Shown here piece after piece: positions 55,592-64,000 of a stretch of DNA of 64,000 bases. The stretch is from assembly GCF_040183065.1 (NCBI RefSeq), contig NC_091124.1:65325501-65389500 (forward strand), given 5' to 3'. The position numbers and the translations under genes were made by a program. This DNA comes from Periplaneta americana (Eukaryota > Arthropoda > Insecta > Blattodea > Blattidae). Position 1 is the first letter of the stretch, and each line of letters opens with the position of its first letter. The notes beneath the pieces are model-generated. The model was not told the DNA's origin. It saw only the letters and a program-made list of their open reading frames with translations, and did no database searches.

Positions 55592-58500
55592 AATATCATC
55601 ATAACTATCGTCATCGTCAGAAATACCGCCATGGTCTTATCATTATAGCCATCGTCATTGTCGAAATAACTGCATCACCGTCATAGTCATCGAAATCATC
55701 ATACTTATCGCCATCGTCAGAACCACCGTCATAGTCATAGATATCATCATACCCATTGTCATCGTCAGAACCACCGTCGTAGTCATCGATATCATCATAC
55801 CTATCGTCATCGTTAGAATTACCGTCATCGTTAACATCAAATCAATCGTCATCGTAGAAATAACTGCACCACCGTTATAAGTATCAATATCATCATACCT
55901 GTCGTCATCGTCAAAATCACCGTCATAATCGTCGATATCATCATACCTATTGTCATCGTCAGAACCACCGTCATAGTCATCGATATCATCATACCTATCG
56001 TCATCGTCAGAATTACCGTCATCATTATCATTATAGCCATCGTCATCGTCGAAATAACTGCACCACCGTCATAGTCATCGATATCATCATACCTATCGTA
56101 ATCGTCAGAACCACAGTCATAGTCATCGAAATCTTTATAACCGTCGTCATCGTCGTCATCAAAGCAATCGCCACCGTCGAACTGCGCCACCGTTACAGTC
56201 ATTAATATCATCATACCTATCGTCATCGTCAGAATCACAGTCATAGTTATAGATATCATACCTATCGTCATCGTCATAACCACCGTCATAGTCATCGATA
56301 TCATCATACCTATCGTCATCGTCAGAACCACCGTCATAGTCATCGATATCATCATATCTATCGTCATCGTCAGAACCACCGTCATAGTAATCGATATCAT
56401 ACCTATTGTCATCATAAGAATTACCGTCATCATTATCATTATAGCCATCGTCATCGTCGAAATAACTCCAACACCGTCATAGTCACCGATATCATCATAC
56501 CTATCGTCATCGTCAGAACCACCGTCATAGTCATCGATATCATCATACCTATCGTCATCGTCAGAACCACCGTCATATTCATCGAAATTATCATACTTAT
56601 CGTCATCGCCAGAACCACCGTCATAGTCATCGATATCAACATACCTATCGTCATCGCCAGAACCACCGTCATAGTCATCGATATCAACATACCTATCGTC
56701 ATCGCCAGAACCACCGTCATAGTCATCGATATCACCATACCTATTGTCATCGTCAGAACCACCGTCATAGTCTTCGAAATCATCATACCTATCGTCATCG
56801 TTAGAACCACCGTCATAGTCATCGATATCATCATACCTAACGTCATCGTCAGAACCACCGTCATAGTCATCGATATCATCATAATTATCGTCATCGTCAG
56901 AACCACCGTCATAGTCATCGATATCATCATACCTATCGTCATCGTCAGAATCACCGTCATAATCATCGAAATCATCATACCTATCGTCATCGTTAGAACC
57001 CCCGTCATAGTCATCGATATCATCATACCTATCGTCGTCAGAACCACCGTCATAGTCATCGATATCATACTTATCGTCACCGTCAGAACCACCGTCATAG
57101 TCATCGATATCATCATACCTATCGTCATCGTCAGAACCACCGTCATAGTCATCGAAATCATCATACTTATCGTCATCTTTAGAACCACCGTCATAGTCAT
57201 GGATATCATACTTATCGTCATCGTTAGAACTACCGTCATAGTCATCGATATCATCATACCTATCGTCATCGTCAGAATCACCGTCATAGTCATCGATATC
57301 ATCATACCTATCTTCATCGTCAGAACCACCGTCATAGTCATCGATATCATCATACCTATTGTCATCGTCAGAACCACCGTCATAGTCATCGATATCATCA
57401 TACCTATCGTCATCGTCAGAACCACCGTCATAGTCATCGAAATCATCATACCTATCGTCATCGTTAGAACCCCCGTCATAGCCATCGATATCATCATACC
57501 TAACGTCATCGTCAGAACCACCGTCATAGTCATCGATATCATCATACCTATCGTCGTCAGAACCACCGTCATAGTCATCGATATCATCATACTTATCGTC
57601 ACCGTCAGAACCACCGTCATAGTCATCGATATCATCATACCTATCGTCATCGTCAGAACCACCGTCATAGTCATCGATATCATCATATCTATCGTCACCG
57701 TCAGAACCACCGTCATAGTCATCGATATCATCATAACTATCGTCATCGTCAGAACCACAGTCATAGTCATCGAAATCATCATACTTATCGTCATCTTTAG
57801 AACCACCGTCATAGTCATCGATATCATACTTATCGTCATCGTTAGAACTACCGTCATAGTCATCGATATCATCATACCTATCGTCATCTTTAGAACCACC
57901 GTCATAGTCATCGATATCATACCTATCGTCATCGTTAGAACCACCGTCATAGTCATCGATATCATCATACTTATCGTCACCGTCAGAACCACCGTCATAG
58001 TCATCGATATCATCATAACTATCGTCATCGTCAGAACCACCGTCATAGTCATCGATATCATCATACCTATCGTCATCGTCAGAACCACCGTCATAATCAT
58101 CGAAATCATCATACCTATCGTCATCGTTAGAACCCCTGTCATAGTCATCGATATCATCATACCTATCGTCGTCAGAACCACCGTCATAGTCATCGATATC
58201 ATCATACTTATCGTCACCGTCAGAACCGCCGTCATAGTCATCTATATCATCATACCTATCGTCATCGTCAGAACCACCGTCATAGTCATCGAAACCAACA
58301 TACTTATCGTCATCTTTAGAACCACCGTCATAGTCATCGATATCATACTTATCGACATCGTTAGAACTACCGTCATAGTCATCGATATCATCATACCTAT
58401 CGTCATCGTCAGAACCACCGTCATAGTCATCGATATCATCATACCTATCTTCATCGTAAGAACCACCGTCATAGTCATCGATATCATCATACCTATCGTC

Positions 58501-61500
58501 ATCGTCAGAACCACCGTCATAGTCATCGATATCATCATACCTATCGTCATCGTCAGAACCACCGTCATAGTCATCGAAATCATCATACCTATCGTCATCG
58601 TTAGAACCCCCGTCATAGTCATCGATATCATCATACCTAACGTCATCGTCAGAACCACCGTCATAGTCATCGATATCATCATACATATCGTCGTCAGAAC
58701 CACCGTCATAGTCATCGATATCATCATACTTATCGTCACCGTCAGAACCACCGTCATAGTCATCGATATCATCATACCTATCGTCATCGTCAGAACCACC
58801 GTCATAGTCATCGATATCATAATATCTATCGTCACCGTCAGAACCACCGTCATAGTCATCGATATCATCATACCTATCGTCGTCAGAAACACCGTCATAG
58901 TCATCGAAATCATCATACTTATCGTCATCTTTAGAACCACCGTCATAGTCATCGATATCATCATACCTATCGTCATCGTCAGAACCACCGTCATAGTCAT
59001 CGATATCATACCTATCGTCATCGTCAGAACCACCGTCATAGTCGTCGATATCATCATACCTATCGTCATCGTCAGAACCACCGTCATAGTCATCGATATC
59101 ATCATACCTATCGTCATCGTCAGAACCACCGTCATAGTCATCGAAATCATCATACTTATCGTCATCGTCAGAACCACCGTCATAGTCATCGATATCATCA
59201 TACCTATCGTCATCGTCAGAACCACCGTCATAGTCATCGAAATCATCATACCTATCGTCATCGTTAGAACCACCGTCATAGTCATCGATATCAACATATT
59301 TATCGTCATCGTTAGAACCACCGTCATAGTCATCGATATCAACGTATTTATCGTCATCGTCAGAACCACCGTCATAGTCATCGATATCATCATATTTATC
59401 GTCATCGTCAGAACCACAGTCATAGTCATCGATATGAACATATTTATCGTCATCGTCAGAACCACCGTCATAGTCATCGATATCATCATACCTATCGTCA
59501 TCGTCAGAACCACCGTCATAGTCAACGATATCAACATACCTATCGTCATCGTCAGAACCACCGTCATAGTCATCGAAATTATCATACTTATCGTCATCGC
59601 CAGAACCACCGTCATAGTCATCGATATCAACATACCTATCGTCATCGCCAGAACCACCGTCATATTCATCGATATCAACATACCTATCGTCATCGCCAGA
59701 ACCACCGTCATAGTCATCGATATCACCATGCCTATTGTCATCGTCAGAACCACCGTCATAGTCTTCGAAATCATCATACCTATCGTCATCGTTAGAACCA
59801 CCGTCATAGTCATCGATATCATCATACCTAACGTCATCGTCAGAACCACCGTCATAGTCATCGATATCATCATAATTATCGTCATCGTCAGAACCACCGT
59901 CATAGTCATCGATATCATCATACCTATCGTCATCGTCAGAATCACCGTCATAATCATCGAAATCATCATACCTATCGTCATCGTTAGAACCCCCGTCATA
60001 GTCATCGATATCATCATACCTATCGTCGTCAGAACCACCGTCATAGTCATCGATATCATCATACTTATCGTCACCGTCAGAACCACCGTCATAGTCATCC
60101 ATATCATCATACCTATCGTCATCGTCAGAACCACCGTCATAGTCATCGAAATCATCATACTTATCGTCATCGTTAGAACCCCCGTCATAGCCATCGATAT
60201 CATCATACCTAACGTCATCGTCAGAACCACCGTCATAGTCATCGATATCATCATACCTATCGTCGTCAGAACCACCGTCATAGTCATCGATATCATCATA
60301 CTTATCGTCACCGTCAGAACCACCGTCATATTCATCGATATCATCATAACTATCGTCATCGTCAGAACCACCGTCATAGTCATCGATATCATCATACCTA
60401 TCGTCATCGTCAGAACCACCGTCATAATCATCGAAATCATCATACCTATCGTCACCGTTAGAACCCCTGTCATAGTCATCGATATCATCATACCTATCGT
60501 CGTCAGAACCACCGTCATAGTCATCGATATCATCATACTTATCGTCACCGTCAGAACCGCCGTCATAGTCATCTATATCATCATACCTATCGTCATCGTC
60601 AGAACCACCGTCATAGTCATCGAAACCATCATACTTATCGTCATCTTTAGAACCACCGTCATAGTCATCGATATCATACTTATCGACATCGTTAGAACTA
60701 CCGTCATAGTCATCGATATCATCATACCTATCGTCATCGTCAGAACCACCGTCATAGTCATCGATATCATCATACCTATCTTCATCGTAAGAACCACCGT
60801 CATAGTCATCGATATCATCATACCTATCGTCATCGTCAGAACCACCGTCATAGTCATCGATATCATCATACCTATCGTCATCGTCAGAACCACCGTCATA
60901 GTCATCGAAATCATCATACCTATCGTCATCGTTAGAACCCCCGTCATAGTCATCGATATCATCATACCTAACGTCATCGTCAGAACCACCGTCATAGTCA
61001 TCGATATCATCATACATATCGTCGTCAGAACCACCGTCATAGTCATCGATATCATCATACTTATCGTCACCGTCACAACCACCGTCATAGTCATCGATAT
61101 CATCATACCTATCGTCATCGTCAGAACCACCGTCATAGTCATCGATATCATCATATCTATCGTCACCGTCAGAACCACCGTCATAGTCATCGATATCATC
61201 ATACCTATCGTCGTCAGAACCACCGTCATAGTCATCGAAATCATCATACTTATCGTCATCTTTGGAACCACCGTCATAGTCATCGATATCATACTTATCG
61301 TCATCGTTAGAACTACCGTCATAGTCATCGATATCATCATACCTATCGTCATCGTCAGAACCACCGTCATAGTCAACGATATCATACCTATCGTCATCGT
61401 CAGATCCACCGTCATAGTCATCGATATCATCATACCTATCGTCATCGTCAGAACCACCGTCATAGTCATCGATATCATCATACCTATCGTCATCGTCAGA

Positions 61501-64000
61501 ACCACCGTCATAGTCATCGAAATCATCATACTTATCGTCATCGTCAGAACCACCGTCATAGTCATCGATATCATCATACCTATCGTCATCGTCAGAACCA
61601 CCGTCATAGTCATCGAAATCATCATACCTATCGACATCGTTAGAACCACCGTCATAGTCATCGATATCAACATATTTATCGTCATTGTTAGAACCACCGT
61701 CATAGTCATCGATATCAACGTATTTATCGTCATCGTCAGAACCACCGTCATAGTCATCGATATCATCATATTTATCGTCATCGGCAGAACCACAGTCATA
61801 GTCATCGATATGAACATATTTATCGTCATCGTCAGAACCACCGTCATAGTCATCGATATCATCATACATATCGTCATCGTCAGAACCACCGTCATAGTCA
61901 ACGATATCAACATACCTATCGTCATCGTCTGAACCACCGTCATAGTCATCGAAATTATCATACTTATCGTCATTGCCAGAACCACCGTCATAGTCATCGA
62001 TATCAACATACCTATCGTCATCGCCAGAACCACCGTCATAGTCATCGATATCAACATACCTATCGTCATTGCCAGAACCACCGTCATAGTCATCGATATC
62101 ACCATACCTATTGTCATCGTCAGAACCACCGTCATAGTCTTCGAAATCATCATACCTATCGTCATCGTTAGAACCACCGTCATAGTCATCAATATCATCA
62201 TACCTAACGTCATCGTCAGAACCACCGTCATAGTCATCGATATCATCATAATTATCGTCATCGTCAGAACCACCGTCATAGTCATCGATATCATCATACC
62301 TATCGTCATCGTCAGAATCACCGTCATAATCATCGAAATCATCATACCTATCGTCATCGTTAGAACCCCCGTCATAGTCATCGATATCATCATACCTATC
62401 GTCGTCAGAACCACCGTCATAGTCATCGATATCATCATACTTATCGTCACCGTCAGAACCACCGTCATAGTCATCGATATCATCATACCTATCGTCATCG
62501 TCAGAACCACCGTCATAGTCATCGAAATCATCATACTTATCGTCATCTTTAGTACCACCGTCATAGTCATGGATATCATACTTATCGTCATCGTTAGAAC
62601 TACCGTCATAGTCATCGATATCATCATACCTATCGTCATCGTCAGAACCACCGTCATAATCATCGATATCATCATACCTATCTTCATCGTCAGAACCACC
62701 GTCATAGTCATCGATATCATCATACCTATCGTCATCGTCAGAACCACCGTCATAGTCATCGAAATCATCAAACCTATCGTCATCGTTAGAACCCCCGTCA
62801 TTGTCATCGATATCATCATACCTAACGTCATCGTCAGAACCACCGTCATAGTCATCGATATCATCATACCTATCGTCGTCAGAACCACCGTCATAGTCAT
62901 CGATATCATCATACTTATCGTCACCGTCAGAACCACCGCCATAGTCATCGATATCATCATACCTATCGTCATCGTCAGAACCACCGTCATAGTCATTGAT
63001 ATCATCATATCTATCGTATCGTCAGAACCACCGTCATAGTCATCGAAATCATCATACTTATCGTCATCTTTAGAACCACCGTCATAGTCATCGATATCAT
63101 ACTTATCGTCATCGTTAGAACTACCGTCATAGTCATCGATATCATCATAACTATCGTCATCGTCAGAACCACCGTCATAGTCATCGATATCATCATACCT
63201 ATCGTCATCGTCAGAACCACCGTCATAATCATCGAAATCATCATACCTATCGTCATCGTTAGAACCCCTGTCACAGTCATCGATATCATCATACCTATCG
63301 TCGTCAGAACCACCGTCATAGTCATCGATATCATCAATCTTATCGTCACCGTCAGAACCGCCGTCATAGTCATCTATATCATCATACCTATCGTCATCGT
63401 CAGAACCACCGTCATAGTCATCGAAATCATCATACTTATCGTCATCTTTAGAACCACCGTCATAGTCATCGATATCATACTTATCGTCATCGTTAGAACT
63501 ACCGTCATAGTCATCGATATCATCATACCTATCGTCATCGTCAGAACCACCGTCATAGTCATCGATATCATACCTATCGTCATCGTCAGAACCACCGTCA
63601 TAGTCATCGATATCATCATACCTATCGTCATCGTCAGAACCACCGTCATAGTCATCGATATCATCATACCTATCGTCATCGTCAGAACCACCGTCATAGT
63701 CATCGAAATCATCATACTTATCGTCATCGTCAGAACCACCGTCATAGTCATCGATATCATCATACCTATCGTCATCGTCAGAACCACCGTCATAGTCATC
63801 GAAATCATCACACTTATCGTCATCGTTAGAACCACCGTCATAGTCATCGATATCAACATATTTATCGTCATCGTTAGAACCACCGTCATAGTCATCGATA
63901 TGAACGTATTTATCGTCATCGTCAGAACCACCGTCATAGTCATCGAAATCATCATACTTATCGTCATCTTTAGAACCACCGTCATAGTCATCGATATCAT

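Larger units (their letters stand above)
54436..64000. repeat. 48-bp satellite array (cut by window end), two SINEs inserted
   Basis: Units of 48 bp (some 45) built from ATC/GTC triplets. The consensus runs GATATCATCATACCTATC, then GTCATCGTCAGAACC, then ACCGTCATAGTCATC. The first 1.5 kb is diverged and looser. From about 56.2 kb the units are regular. Higher-order repeats are marked by rare variants. TCTTCGAAAT recurs at 56771, 59762 and 62138. AACCCCTGTC recurs at 58131 and 60462, with a close form at 63263. ATCTATATCAT recurs near 58240, 60571 and 63372. The array has no stops in three of six frames, including a 2,006-codon minus frame (55849-61869) that repeats DDIDDYDGGSDDDDRY. I treat these frames as repeat artefacts. 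Confidence 0.93.

Noticed and set aside
55849-61869. 2,006-codon acidic repeat ORF as a real gene
   Set aside because: The 48-bp satellite lacks stops in several frames on both strands. There is no unique N- or C-terminal domain and no promoter or splice signal. It is kept only as a finding to test.
57199-61932. 1,577-codon plus-strand Ile/Val-rich ORF
   Set aside because: Same satellite read on the other strand, with a monotonous repeat and no independent evidence.

Overview
The window looks like repeat-dense insect DNA. The evidence is AT-rich sequence, tRNA-derived SINEs, Jockey/CR1-, RTE- and L1/Tx1-type LINE remnants, DNA-transposon relics of at least five superfamilies (Tc1/mariner, hAT, P-like/THAP, PIF/Harbinger, MULE), many MITEs, and large tandem arrays. 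The SINE bodies resemble what I remember of cockroach genomes (Periplaneta-like, Blattodea). That attribution is from memory and cannot be proved here. No host protein-coding gene, rRNA or intact tRNA gene could be supported. Every long open frame falls in a transposon ORF or a tandem repeat.

Layout. 0-4.6 kb: LINE and mariner remnants, a TTAA-flanked MITE, a CT-rich tandem and a SINE with a perfect 12-bp target duplication. 4.8-6.7 kb: a 32-bp minisatellite with higher-order copies. 7-20 kb: a MULE transposase fragment, a Penelope-like fold-back element with hammerhead-like motifs, a deleted mariner, a THAP-element-derived MITE, a Harbinger-like insertion inside a LINE scrap, and an RTE 3' end. 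21.6-22.7 kb: an AC-rich array. 22.8-27.8 kb: a nearly full-length L1/Tx1-like LINE whose ORF1 and ORF2 carry four visible lesions. 28-45 kb: a mosaic of nested SINEs, MITEs and hAT, RTE, P-like and mariner pieces. 45.3-48.5 kb: a 5'-truncated Jockey/CR1-type LINE inside an inverted-repeat element. 49.5-51.3 kb: SINE in hAT in palindromic MITE. 52.4-54.2 kb: a decayed PIF/Harbinger element. 54.4-64 kb: a 48-bp satellite interrupted by two SINEs and running off the window.

Functionally this is an accumulation zone and not an operon-like locus. Most insertions carry target-site duplications that can be read directly, so the order of insertion can be reconstructed at several points. Three SINE families (called A, B and C here) have different tRNA-like heads and a shared 3' tail; A and B also share a central domain. 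This suggests a common mobilising partner.
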